Source: Phyto melanocephala (Eukaryota > Arthropoda > Insecta > Diptera > Rhinophoridae). From it: a stretch of DNA of 64,000 nt. The stretch is taken from positions 142,912,223 to 142,976,222 of the forward strand of contig OW799233.1 of the NCBI GenBank assembly GCA_941918925.1, read 5' to 3'. Both the position numbers and the translations under genes were made by a program. Under the pieces are notes generated by a model, which worked only from the letters and a program-made list of their open reading frames with translations, ran no database searches and had not been told where the DNA came from. This document shows, piece after piece, positions 1 to 11,718 of this stretch. The first letter of the stretch is position 1, and each line of letters opens with the position of its first letter.

Positions 1-420
1 TTTTTAAAAATATATATCTTTTACTAAAACAGTTATTAAAGCTTCTAGTTAATTTTTGGACACGCTAAAGACACCAAAATACAAGCCATTATATCGAAAA
101 TTACTTCACTTCAAACCCCTTAATATTGGTTTTAAACGAAAGAACTTGTGGAATACAGTAAATAATGAAAAAGTTTTAATTCAAAATATTTTGGATATAT
201 GGATCAAAAATGTGATTACGGCTTTACCCCTCTAACCCTTAGACCGTTAGAATACAGTAAACTATGAAAAAGTTAGAATCCAACATAGAGTCCTAATCAA
301 AATGGCAGATATTTTTTTCTAACCTATTAATTGGGTATCAAATGAAAGGGCGTGACTAAAAGAAAACAGATAACTTTGTAAAAATTCAAAATCGAAAATG
401 TTGGTGGAAGTAATAAAGTA
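1..420 (+). mobile_element. D3 DINE-like element, truncated at both sides
   Basis: Non-coding repeat matching the interior of the D3 copies at 34.8 and 53.5 kb: the phrases ACACGCTAAAGACACC, ATGAAAGGGCGTGACTA and AAAACAGATAACT recur there in the same order. It runs in from the left window edge and stops where the D1 element begins at 421, so its 3' hairpin end is missing. The simplest reading is that D1 inserted into, or replaced the end of, an older D3 copy. No coding potential is visible. Confidence 0.6.
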
Positions 421-565
421 AACAAGTAAGAGCACTATATTCGGCTGTGCCGAATCTTTTATACCCACCACCAATTTTGTGTACATTTAAAGCACAATAC
501 TTATTATTTTGTTAATCGCTATAGAATAATCTCTTTATAATAAGATATGTATCACTTTCTTTGTA

Positions 566-1181
566 GAGGGTGGTTAAATTTTAAGGGCCCATGTTGAAGG
601 TGAACTACACCTAGTCTTTAAATTTGTTTTCTGCATTTCATTTGACATTTCTGAATCTCAGACTAACTCAATTTGAACCGTGGAAAGATACGCAATCGAG
701 CAACGCTTTAAAGTTATTCAGGTTTTTTATAAAAATGGGCGTTCAAATCAAAATGCATTTTGTGTACTTCGTAATTCTTTTGATCAACATAATCGTTCAA
801 ATTCGTCCACAATCGGGAGAATTGTAAAAAATATTTAAATTTCTGCAAAACAGGTCTGTATGAAATGTGAAAACACCTTTGAATGCCATCTTAGTTCGTT
901 GAATGGGAAACATTGCTGTTTTTCACGATAACGTGGCAAAAGAGCAGTCAACCTCGTTCATCATCATGCCCAACACTTGAGCATCAACATTGTCATTGAA
1001 AATTTGGACCATCAGGTAGAGGAGTGGCGCCAAGGATGGGGGGGGGGGCCATTTGGCCGATATTTTGTTAAATACATAATTGAACCATACAAATATTATC
1101 ATTATAAAAAGAAATAATAATATCCTAAATAATTTGTGTTTTATTTAAATACAACATCGGTCCTTAAAATTTAACCACCCT
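566..1181 (+). mobile_element. Mar1: internally deleted mariner/Tc1-type MITE inside D1
   Basis: Terminal inverted repeats GAGGGTGGTTAAATTTTAAG (left) and its complement ending AACCACCCT (right) sit at a TA in the D1 sequence CTTTG-TA-TAAC. That site is empty in the D1 copies at 6.88 and 36.86 kb. In the forward frame the left part still resembles the N-terminus of an IS630/Tc1/mariner transposase (ERYAIEQRFKVIQVFYKNGR, then NAF, QHNRSNSSTIGRIVK) before a stop, with GTG where ATG would be. The right part keeps a short trace of the C-terminus around a G-run at 1037-1048. The catalytic middle is gone. The insertion is shared by four D1 copies, so it was carried along by D1 amplification. Confidence 0.65.
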
Positions 1182-1249
1182 TAATAACTTCGATATGCTA
1201 CTAAAATGCTTTTGTAAATGTAGTCTTTCAATGAAAGTGTGTTAAAGTA

Positions 1250-2575
1250 GCTGTGTCAATAAAGTTTCTACTAATAAATACAACTTAAATATTTCAATAT
1301 AGCCCTTTATTTTCCCAAAAACTTTGTCAATAGAGAAATTACATGAATTTAAGGTAAGCCGTTGTATGGGAGGTAGGCGTTAAAGTGGCCGTGTCACCTA
1401 AGCTTTTTGGCACAACAATAACATTGATTAGAAGGATATACGTAGCAAATTTGATCATCATACCTCTAATTTTGGCGGTTTTATGAGCTTTTAAATTTCA
1501 TTAACGGTAGATTACGTGAAAAGTGGGCGTTATAGTAGACATGTCAAAGTTGTTTTTGCGAATGAGTACAACTTAGGTGTTTCAATATAGCCCTTTATTA
1601 TTCCAAAATCATTATTAATAGAGAAATTAGAGGAATTTTGAGTAAAACGTTATATGGGAGGTGGGCGTAAAAGTGGGCGTGGCAACTTAATTTTCTAGCA
1701 CAGTAATGACATTGCCTAGGGGGATATACGTAGCGAATTTGATCATCATGCCTCTAATTTTGGCGGTTTTATGAGCTTTTAAATTTCATTAACGGTATAT
1801 AACGTGAAAAGTGGGCGTTATAGTGGGCGTGTCAAAGTTGTATTTTCGAATGAGTACAACTGAGATGTTTCAATATAGCCCTTTATAATTCCAAAATCTT
1901 TATTAATATAGGAATTATATGAATTATAAGTAAAACGTTATATGGGAGGTAGGCGTAAAAGTGGGCGTGGCGCCTTAATTTTCTGGCGCAGTAATGACAT
2001 TGCCTAGGGGGATATACGTAGCGAATTTGATCATCATGCCTCTAATTTTGGCGGTTTTATGAGCTTTTAAATTTCATTAACGGTATATAACGTGAAAAGT
2101 GGGCGTTATAGTAGGCGTGTCAAAGTTATTTTTGCGAATGAGTACAACTTAGGTGTTTCAATATAGCCCTTTATAATTCCAAAATCTTTATTAATATAGG
2201 AATTATATGAATTATAAGTAAAACGTTATATGGGAGGTGGGCGTAAAAGTGGGCGTGGCGCCTTAATTTTCTGGCGCAATAATGACATTGTCTAAAAGGA
2301 TATACGTAGCGAATTTGATCATCATGCCTCTAATTTTGGCGGTTTTATGAGCTTTTAAATTTCATTAACGGTATATAACGTGAAAAGTGGGCGTTATAGT
2401 GGGCGTGTCAAAGTTGTATTTTCGAATGAGTACAACTGAGATGTTTCAATATAGCCCTTTATTATTCCAAAATCTACATAAATTGAGAAATTATATGAAT
2501 TTTGGGTAAAACGTTATATGGGAGGTGGGCGTAAAAGTGGGCGTGGCACATTGATTTTCCGTTAAAAAAAAGCGT
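1250..2575. repeat. 288-bp tandem array inside D1
   Basis: The landmark TATGGGAGGT recurs with its GGGAG at 1368, 1656, 1944, 2232 and 2520, an exact 288-bp step each time. Each unit contains GTGGGCGTAAAAGTGGGCGT, a CTAATTTTGGCGGTTTTATG block, AACGTGAAAAGTGGGCGTTA and ATTTCAATATAGCCCTTTAT. Units are close to identical, so the array was homogenised or expanded recently. The same period appears in the reverse copies at 46-47 and 56.8-57.4 kb. Confidence 0.85.
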
Positions 2576-3003
2576 CTCACCAATAAGCAAAGTGTGCAAA
2601 ATTTCAGAGTCGTACATTCAATTTTGTTGCTTTTATGACGTTTTTGTTTTTAAATATACCGAAAAATACACTGTGCGGTATAAATTTTCGTACATTTTGA
2701 TCGATAACTCCTCTCCTAATGCATAGATTTAGATAATTTTCGGGGAAAAATATTGTTTTTACTCAGGAAATATATATTTAAAGTTTCATAAGTCTACGTT
2801 AATGCGTTTGGACACAATTCCATTTTATTCGATGTTTGAAGGACACGGTTTTTTCGACCTACTCTTGCTTTTCGAGCTATAACTCTCTTCCTAATATTCC
2901 GATTTAGCCCATTTTCAATACCAAACAAACCTTGTCTATAAGAAAGATTCTGGCAAAATTTGAGCCCCCTAGCTTTTTCGGTGCGACCTCTATCGTGCTT
3001 TCA

Positions 3004-3074
3004 ACAGACGGACAGACGGACAGACGGACAGACGGACAGACGGACAGACGGACAGACGGACAGACGGACGGACA
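3004..3074. repeat. GACGGACA microsatellite of the D1 5' region
   Basis: About nine copies of GACGGACA or ACGGACAG in a row. Read on the other strand this is the GTCCGTCTGTCC tract typical of INE-1-like elements. Length varies among D1 copies: two units at 8657, three or four at 45192 and in the copies at 45858 and 56260. Confidence 0.85.
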
Positions 3075-3213
3075 TAGCTAGATCGTCATAAAATCAAACC
3101 CTGATTCAGAATATATATACTTTATGGGGTCTAAAATGGATATTTCGATGTGTTACAAACGGAATGACAAAATGAATATACCCCCACCATTTTTTTGGTG
3201 GCGGGTATAAAAA

Positions 3214-4706
3214 AATACAACTTTTCAGGAGAGAAAAAAAGGTTAATCTTTTTATACTTCGGTGCTTGGTTAAAAGTTTAAATGCAATTATTAAGGAACT
3301 AGCATTTCTATAGCGCAGTTCTTACTTTTTATTGAATACTCAAGTTTCAAAACATTTTCAGTCCCACCTCGTATCAATTGTCACTAAATTCGAAATTCTA
3401 GCTTCGAACACAAAAATTACCATAAGAATTCAAAAAAGTACCTTTTTGGTTTCCCACAACATTTTAAGTCTTACCTGGAGTCAAGAGTCCATAATTGTAA
3501 AATCCTCCCTTTAATAACGTAGAAAATACAAAAACTACCATAAAAATTCAAAAAAGTACCTTTTTAATCGCCCATAACCTTTTAAGTCTCACCTGATATA
3601 TTGTACAATCCTACCTTTATAAACGTAGAAAATACAAAAAGTACCATAAATATTCAAAAAAGTAACTTTTTGGTCGCCCATAACATTTTTAGTCTCATAT
3701 GGAATCAATAGTCCTTTATTTTACAATACTACCTTTATAAACGTAGAAAATACAAAAAGTGCCATAGAAATGCGAAAAAGTACATTTTTGGTCCAAGTTC
3801 CAAATTACAAGTTTAAAATGTTCAAATATATATGTAACAAAATATTTTAATTGACATGATTTAAAGTCCGTAAATCTACTCTTTTTTGCATAAAAGTAAT
3901 TCTGTTCTAAAAAATACCAAACTCTTTTCCCGATTTTTTCCCTTTCTACCCTGTTAGGAATGCGTTTCAATTTTTTAGTTAGATCCCAATTAAAAATTTT
4001 GTGAAAATTGGACGTCTAATTAGGAATTACATATATTTTTCGGAATTTTTTCCCTTTTTGGTACTTTTTTTGTCCCTAAAAAAGTTTCTAGAAATTTCAC
4101 CTAAATAATTGTTCATATTCTATTAGGAAATAAAAATTGTTTTTTTATTTCAATTTTGTCCCATTGAATAATATAAGAAAATTTTCTTTTAAAAAAAGTA
4201 CAAAAAAAAGGGACAAGTTTTACCCCTTATGCATGTGAATTTGAAAAAAGTGCCGAATTCCCATTAATATTTTTTCGCGAATTACTTAATACAGTTAAAA
4301 TTTTTTTCCTAGCTTTATGTGTTTGGAAATTACATAGGGTACCAAAAAAGTACCAAATTATAGTTTTTGCCCGTTTTTTCCCCTTAGTGGTTGAAAATTC
4401 AAAAGAAGGCCAGACACCTGTCAGCTTATTTGTTGTGCAAATTACAATACTTTTTCAATTCAATTTGTATCATTTTTCGTTAAGCAGATATAAGATTACC
4501 GATTTTACCCGTTTTTACCCATTTTTACCCCCTTAAAGTATGAATTTTCAAAAATCCCTTCTTAGTGGAGCTATACATTGAAAAAGGAACCGATTGACTA
4601 AATTTCATGTCTCTAACTCTTTGCGTTTTGGCTGTGCGATGATGAATCAGTCGGTCAGTCAGTCATTCAGTCAGTCAGTCAGTCAGTCACGTTACTCTTT
4701 TTATAT

Positions 4707-4748
<42 letters not shown>
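3214..4748 (-). mobile_element. Helitron-like non-coding repeat (family H2)
   Basis: Non-coding stretch with three imperfect internal units marked by CGTAGAAAATACAAAAA at 3518, 3624 and 3742 (106 and 118 bp apart) and repeated CGCCCATAAC...TTTTAAGTCTCACCTG phrases. The right edge has a GTCA tract, then CGTTACTCTTTTTATATATA and a TAGA microsatellite. Read in reverse this is a common insect repeat start (TATATATAAAAAGAGTAACG). A decayed relative lies at 18.3-19.0 kb. No CTRR-type 3' end was found, so Helitron assignment is tentative. Confidence 0.45.
4648..4748. repeat. GTCA and TAGA microsatellites
   Basis: A GTCA tract at about 4648-4689, broken by GGTC and TTCA variants, is followed after a short spacer by about ten TAGA units at 4708-4748. 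They mark the right edge of the H2 repeat. Confidence 0.9.
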
Positions 4749-5935
4749 TTATTACATTAATGTATATTAGTAGTAATAATATAAGTTGTTGCAGTAACGG
4801 AATATAAAAATAGCAATCGTTTGATATGAAAAAGTCAAAACCGTATTTTTTAAGTTACGAGGTCACATATGTATAAAAAATTATCTAAGTTAATATACGA
4901 TAAAGTGAAATCATAGTAAAGAGTATTTTAATGTGTAACATTCTTACTTGTTTTAACATGTAATCGTAAATTTTTTCCATTTTTTTTAAATTATTATATC
5001 GAGCTACTTTATTTTGCGTCTAACAATTTTCAAAATGCACAAAATATTAAAACAAAATTGTTTAAGTTTTCTATAAACATTAAAAAGCCCTGAGTAATAA
5101 CAATAAAAAATTGAAAGATTTTGTTTGATTTTCAAAACAAAACAAAAAAATTAAAGAAACGAAAATAAAACAAATATAAGAGGCGTTAAAATTAAAACTT
5201 TTTTTATATAAATTTACATAAAGTGTTACCTGAAGTAAAAATAAATATTTGAATGTACTTTCAACCACAAAATAAACAATACCGGCATTGTGCACACAAA
5301 AGCATTTAAAATCAAAACGAAAATAATTTCAAATATTTATTAACAACAAATATTTCAAATATGAAACAATGAACCTCTAGTGCAATAGAAATATCTGTTT
5401 GTTATCACCAAAGTATTAATTTATTTTAAATTTTTATTTATATATGTATATCAAAAATAACAGCCGCCAAATTTAAGAAAAAAAAAAATTATAAACATTA
5501 TTTTGATTGAAATTTACTGTCAAATTGTCACTTTTTGATGTTGTCTAATTAAAAAGAAATTTTTCACCATTATAAGTGAATAAAACAACACATGTTGTGC
5601 TGATCTTCAAATTTAAAAATATTTTTTATTTTATATATAAAAAATATAAGGTACACAGTACATAAAAATTCTGGCAGATTTATTACATGCACATACAATG
5701 TATATATGTATGTCATACATATACATTTTGTTTGTATCAGTTATGTACGAGTACAGTAGTGAGATAAAAAAATGCAACTCTCTTCCATATGATTATTGAT
5801 CGATATTTAAAACTAGCATTTAAATTGCTTGCTTGAAATTAGCAAAAGCACATAAAGTTCTGCTTAGCTAACATTTTTCAATACAATAAACAACTGTGTG
5901 CTTTCAATCACAGCCGGAGAAGTACTTCATTTAGA
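4749..5935. other. AT-rich, no gene seen
   Basis: I see no coding similarity, RNA gene or known element. There is a small dyad of TATGTA and TACATA runs near 5690-5735. Open frames are short and A/T-driven. Confidence 0.6.
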
Positions 5936-8815
5936 AACAAGTAAGAGCACTATATTCGGCTGTGCCAAATCTTTTATACCCACCACCAGTTTTCCGTTCT
6001 TTTGTAGCTAGGGTTTTTTTCCCGAAAATTTTTGTTTCCCGGAAATGCGAGATTTATAAAACAAATAAAAAGTAAATTTGTTTTGAATTAAAAAAAAAAA
6101 ACTTTTTATCAAAAAGCATAAAATAGTTTATAATGTAAAAAAAAACTTCAAAACTATAAAAATCAATAAAGAAACTTGAACTTAAAATATAAATTGAGTA
6201 AAAATATAATTTATTGCAAAAAATATTATTCTCTAGATACAAGATCAAATATGAGCACAAAAAAAAAACAAAAATACAGGTACTTCAGCTATGGGATCAA
6301 AAATTAAATCATTACAATTTAATTTCAAAAACATGTTATTACAATGTTTAATTAAAAAAACTACCCGTAAAAATTTTTAACGACTTAGAAAATAATCTAT
6401 TTCTCTATTTCTCTATTTCTGATTTTATTAACAAACACTACAAACATACAGAAAACACTCGTTCACTTTATATCGATGTTGGACGAATATTTAGTTAAAA
6501 GTGAATTTAACAAATATACAATATTTTGAGTTTTTTGACCACTTCCCTCAGAAGATCTTAACTCTTTCTTTATAGAAACTTTAAAGTATTGGTAACGGGA
6601 GCTGATTTTTTTTTTTAATTTTTCAACACATTACCTCAAAAAGTATATCAAATTATTTGTAAAAATATTTTGAAATATAAAGTTAAAAAAAAACCTTGAA
6701 GAAAAAATTTGTATGAATAAGAAATGTTACAATACAAAAATATCTGCTTTCGAATCATTAAATAATAATTCAAATTCCCGGGAAATAACCCTATATATAG
6801 CACAAAATGTTTTATTTTGTTATTAACAGTAAACGCTATGGAATGATATCTTTATACTAAAATATGTATCACTTTCTTTGTATAACATCGATATGTTAGT
6901 AAAATATTTTAGTAAATTTAGTCTTTCAATGAAAGTGGACGCTAAAATAGGCGTGTCATTATAGTTTCTGATAATAAATAAAACTAAGATATTTCAATAT
7001 AAATAGTCCTTTACTTTTACAAAAACTTTGTCCATAGAGATATTATAGGAATTTAAGATAAACCATTATATGAAAGGTAGGCGTTAAAGTAGGCGTGTCA
7101 CCTAAATTCTCCGGCATAACAATGTCATTAACCAGAAACATATCTATAGCAAACCTCATCTGCATACCTCTCATTTTGTCGGTATTATGAGCTTTTAAAT
7201 TTCATAAACAGTAGATAACGTAAAAAGTGGGCATAATAGCAGGCGTGTCGATGTTGTTTCTACTAATGAATGCAACTTAAATGTTTCAATATAGTCCTTT
7301 ATTATTCCAAAATCTTTATTCATAGAGAAATTATTATATTATTATATGAATTTGAGATAAAACGTTATATGTGAGGTAGGCGTTAAAGTAGGCGTGGAAC
7401 CTTAATTTTCTGGCACAGTAATGAAATTGCCTAGAAAGATATCTGTTGCAAATTTCATAATCATACCTCCAATATTGTCGGTTTTATGATTTCATTAACA
7501 GTAGATAACGTGAAAAGTGATCGTAATAGAAAAAATATGAATTTGAGATAAACCGTTATATGGGAGGTAGGAATTAAAGAAGGCGAGTCACCTAAATTTT
7601 CCGGCGTAACAATGACATTAAATAGGGAATATCTGCAGCTAATTTCATCATCATACCTCCAAATTGGTCGGTTTTATGAGCTTTTATATTTCGTTAACAG
7701 TTGATAATGAGAAATGTGGTTGTAATAGTAGGCGTGTCGAAGTTGTTGTAGTCTTTCAATGAAAGTGGGCATTAAAGTAGGTGTGTTGAAGTTGTTTCTA
7801 CTAATAAATACAACTTAGATGTTTCAATACAGTCATTTATTATTCCAAAATCTTTATTCATAGAGAAATTATATGAATTTGAGATAAACCGTTATGTGGT
7901 CGTGTCACCTAAATTTTCCGGCATAACAATGACATTGACTAGAAGGATATTTGTAGTAAATTTCATTATCGTAGCTCTAATTTTGTCGGTTTTATGACCT
8001 TTTAAATTTCATTAACAGTGAATAACGTGAAAAGTGGGCGTTATAGTAGGCGTGTCGAAATTATTTTTAATAATGAATACAACTTGGATGTTCTAATATA
8101 GTCCTTTATTATTCTAAAATCTTTATTCATAGAGAAATTATATGAATTTAAGGTTAGACGTTATATGGGAGGTGGGCGTAAAAGTGGGCGTGTCACATTT
8201 TTTTTCTGTTAGAACAAAGCATTTGACCAAAAAGTCATGTGTGCAGTATTTCAGAGTCGTACATCCAATTTTGTTGCTTTTATGACTTTTTTGTTTTTAA
8301 ATATACCGAAAAATACACTGTGCGGTATAAATTTTCGTACATTTTGATTGACAACTCCTTTCCTAATGCATAGGTAATTTTCGGGAAAAAATGTTATTTT
8401 TACTCAGGAAATATATATTCGAAGTTTTATGAGTCTACGTTAATGTGTTTGGACACAAATGCAGTTTTTTCGATGTTTGAAGGACATAGTTCTTTCGACC
8501 TACTCTTGCTTTACGAGCTATAACTCTCTTCCTAATATTCCGATTTAGCCCATTTTCAATACCTTGTCTATAAGATACAAACCTTGTCTATAAGAAAGAT
8601 TCTGGCCAAATTTGAGCCCTCTAGCTTTTTCGGTGCGAGCTCTATCGTGCTTTCAACAGACGGACAGACGGACGGACACAACTAGATCGTCATAAAATCA
8701 AACCCCGATTCAGAATATATATACTTTATGGGGTCTAAAATGGATATTTCGATGTGTTACAATAGGAATGACAAAATGAGTATACCACCACAATTTTTTT
8801 GGTGGCAGGTATAAA
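5936..8815 (-). mobile_element. D1 DINE-like element, hAT-carrying subfamily
   Basis: The 3' terminus at left (AACAAGTAAGAGC, hairpin with one mismatch: ATTCGGC-TGT-GCCAAAT) and 5' hairpin at right (ACCACCA...TGGTGGCAGGTATA, 8781-8813) bracket an interior of the D1 kind. The tandem region (about 6940-8200) is more diverged and irregular than in the copy at 421, with phrases such as GTAGGCGTTAAAGTAGGCGT repeated at uneven spacing. The microsatellite is only two or three units (8655-8676). A hAT fragment sits at 6009-6793, and the TA that holds Mar1 in other copies is uninterrupted at about 6884. Looks older than the 421 copy. Confidence 0.7.
6009..6793 (-). mobile_element. hAT1: non-autonomous hAT element inside D1
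   Basis: Begins TAGGGTTTTTTTCCCG and ends CGGGAAATAACCCTA, an imperfect inverted repeat of hAT type (TAGGG start). It is flanked by TTTGTAGC (6001-6008) and TATATAGC (6794-6801), an 8-bp duplication with two differences. On the minus strand at 6439-6470 the codons read I-stop-S-E-R-V-F-S-V, the SERVFS signature of the hAT C-terminal dimerisation domain, with a stop just before it and another soon after. Related copies at 36.2 and 62.7 kb lie at the matching position in their D1 hosts. Confidence 0.7.
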
Positions 8816-9200
8816 AAAATAAAATAAAAAATTTTTTTTTTGGCTCAGCTGGGATTCGATGCCAGGTTTACTTAAACCAGTATATATATATATGTTGTTG
8901 TTGTAAATTTAAAAAAAACGAGGTGGTCGTGGTTTTTTGCTCATATCTCAGATATGGGGCGATTGTGCTGAATTTCAATAGCGATTCATTCGCGGATATT
9001 TCCAAGATTGATACCATATACAGATCTGAGGAACATACAGTTACTTCTAAAAGTTGTTTTCAACCAACACACGTACAGACGGTCAGGACTTAAGCGACTC
9101 TCTATTCATAAGCTTTCAGGAAATATATACTTTATGGGGTCGAAATTAAAAATTGTAGAAATTCTACAGGTGAAGGCTATAATAAAAGTATTTATAGAAA
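8816..9200 (-). mobile_element. D2 DINE-like element, 5' part only
   Basis: Matches the D2 copy at 13852-14613: ACGAGGTGGTCGTGG, CGATTGTGCTGAATTTCAAT, CAACCAACACACG, one GACGG unit, then ATATATACTTTATGGGGTCG and a degenerate CTACAGGTGAAGGCTATA end. The tRNA-box-like module TGGCTCAGCTGG lies at 8841-8852. The 3' hairpin end is absent. It directly abuts the 5' end of the D1 element before it. Confidence 0.6.
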
Positions 9201-11715
9201 ACGAAATAATTTTTAGGTAAGTGTTTGTTTGAACATATTTTGATATTTTTTTTCTGTGTAGATATTGGTTTAACTTCTTTTAAAATATTTTTGTTATTAG
9301 TTTTAGCTGTTTAAAGACAAATAATGCAATCTTTTTTACTTAATACATTTTACACAAAGCCCTTGAATTGATTTAAACGTTTCTTAATATGCAAGTGATG
9401 TCCTGAAGCGATCCATTTTTGGTAGAGTAATGACTTATCAATATGAACGATTTTATGTAAGATATGCATTGGCAAGTGCTTGATTTGATACATTTATCAA
9501 GTTCACTATGAAATAACGGGTTTTGGACACATAAAGTCTGAGCCTGTAGAATGGGACTTCCATACAAACACTATGCAATATTTTATAAGAAAAGGTCTAC
9601 TATGAAAATATGCCTTACAAATCACCTTCTGAGGAAGCGCATTTTTGCGCGATTAATTCATTTAATTGAAAAAAGAAAATAGTTTTTAATTAATTTTATG
9701 TGTGTAAATATATAAAAAAATTGTTGTTGTCTAGTGTTTTCATAGTTTTTCCATACACAAAAATAAGAAAAAGCTGTTTTAAATTTCAAATATCTAATCC
9801 AAACACCCGTAGATAAAGTTTACGATGTAAAGCTTTTCGGACACAATAAAAGCTTATTGGCATATAAATAAGTACGCATATATAATCCATTTAGTTTCTG
9901 TTAGAAATTTCAAATTATCATTAAATGTTCCAAAAAGAAACATTGTAGAATGGAAAGATTTTTATGTACAAAATTAGCCAGTAATCAAACTTTTAATTAA
10001 ATTTAAAATTTCGAAATTTATAGAAATATGTATAACATTTAGTATATTCTTAAATTTGTAATAAAAATTCTGTCGAGACACAATATTTTTTAATTAAAAT
10101 AGTATTTAGATTTTGTAGGATTTCTACAAAACAAAAACAAAAAAATTATTTTTTTAGTGTTTTTTCTTGTCAATAATTTTATTGTTAATCAGAAACAAAT
10201 CTGTTTTGTGGTATTGAAAAAAGCAAAACATTAAGCTATAAAACTATTCAAATATATATTTCCTTTCACATAATATAAATATTTTAAGATTTTATTACAA
10301 AAATTATGGAATTCGTTTAAACTTTTGACAGACAAATTACATATACACAAGTGGGACCTCTAAATGTACATGTGTAAGAATAATTATAAAAGTGGTCTGA
10401 GGCCAAAAAAAAAAGAGTTTATCAGTTTCTTTACACCATATTGCTTTAAACTAACTAAGTTCAATGTGATTTTCATGAAATTGTGTTAAAAATGAAAATG
10501 GTCTAAATAAGTAAAAAATTGAGTTATTAGTTTAAAAAAATTTCTCGTTAATAGTAATGACATCGACTGTAACAAATATTTTTGTGAACTTATAAAAATA
10601 GTACCGTTATATTGATTGTGCATCTATGCAGTTAGTTAAGTTCTTTTGAAGTAAAGTTTGCAAAATGTTAAAAAGCAACACAGAATAAAATAAAAAGAAT
10701 GGAATTAATAAATGGTATAAGCACTTGAGGTATCATTATAATTTTAATATAAACAAGATTTTTTTTAAATAATAAAAATATTTTTATTTAATATTATTAC
10801 AAATTAGTTCCGGTAAACAATTATGTCGGTCCCCCTTACTGGGTCGGCAGCCTCACAATCTTTTAGCAAAATTATCAATCAGGTTTTTTAATAAACTGTT
10901 GTCAATTGTTGATATCTGCTCGATGGTGTTGTTTTTTAACCCCTTTCTGAACTGTTGCGGAATTATTGCTGTACACTTTCAATTTCAAATGTTCTAAAAT
11001 CGAATGATCTTGCAGTTTTTGAACTTTTCAGTCAAAAGATTTATTGTTTCTCATGATGTGTTGAAAAAACATATCTTCTCTGCTTAAATCATCAGTTTTT
11101 CGCCACAAAAAGCTGCAGATCTCTCTTTAGCGATTTTCACTGACCATTGATATTTAAAATTTGGACGCCCTTCATTATAAATCAAAAACTTATTTGGTTT
11201 TGCTCAATTTATCGATTTATATCCATTAATGAAATAAAAATTTATAGTTTAAATTGAAAAAAATATTAAAAAAATTAAAATTGAGGAAATTAATTCAATT
11301 ATTATAATTAAAAAAAAATTTTTTTGAATAATTCAATCACGTCTGCAATTAAAGTTTTTGAGTTACTTAAAATAAAATATAAATAGTATTAACATCTACA
11401 GTATACTATGGATGATCTATCTATCCACTAAAATGTGGACCTTAAAGAACAACACTAAAAGTATTGAGTATTGTTTCTACCATATACGACCACTTAAATA
11501 AAAACGAAAGACACAAAAACAGATCATATATGTTTACTTTATACCCTACATCCCTTCAGTTTTCCATTAACACTTTATGAAACTTACAATAATAAGACTA
11601 CTTTTCACTTATAAATATTCATAAATTTTTTTGCTTAAATTATTGATTCTTTCTGGTTTATTCATTCTTTAGAAAATGGTCTATTCGTTAGCTGAGATTA
11701 ACTTTAACACAAAAC
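9201..11715. other. AT-rich, no gene seen
   Basis: No recognised element. The minus strand of about 10860-11180 reads slightly more like decayed coding sequence than its surroundings (for example EGRPNFKYQWSVKIAKERSA before a stop), but I cannot name a family. GCGCATTTTTGCGC at 9647-9660 is a perfect small hairpin. Confidence 0.5.
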
Positions 11716-11718
11716 ATT

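Larger units (their letters stand above)
421..3213 (-). mobile_element. D1 DINE-1/INE-1-like element, near full length
   Basis: Long non-coding element in reverse orientation. The left edge is the 3' terminus: AACAAGTAAGAGC, then the hairpin ATTCGGC-TGT-GCCGAAT at 439-455, then CTTTTATACCCACCACCA. The right edge is the 5' terminus: CCCCCACCA, a T-run and TGGTGGCGGGTATA at about 3181-3209, which folds back on itself. Between them are a mariner-type MITE, a 288-bp tandem array, a conserved block near 2600-2990 and a GACGGACA microsatellite, followed by a block near 3080-3170 whose complement reads GACCCCATAAAGTATATATA as in Drosophila INE-1 (my recollection of that consensus). Non-autonomous: no Rep/helicase coding. 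It would depend on a Helentron-type helicase supplied elsewhere (inference). Confidence 0.75.

Noticed and set aside
624..827. 67-residue open frame repeated almost unchanged on the minus strand at 57875-58078
   Set aside because: It is the wrong frame of the Mar1 transposase start. In the true frame the sequence gives the ERYAIEQ...NGR helix-turn-helix. The similarity reflects copying of D1, not selection on this frame.
1250..2575. Regular repeats that could suggest a CRISPR-like array
   Set aside because: Units are 288 bp without variable spacers, lie inside a eukaryotic transposon and recur in other copies of it.
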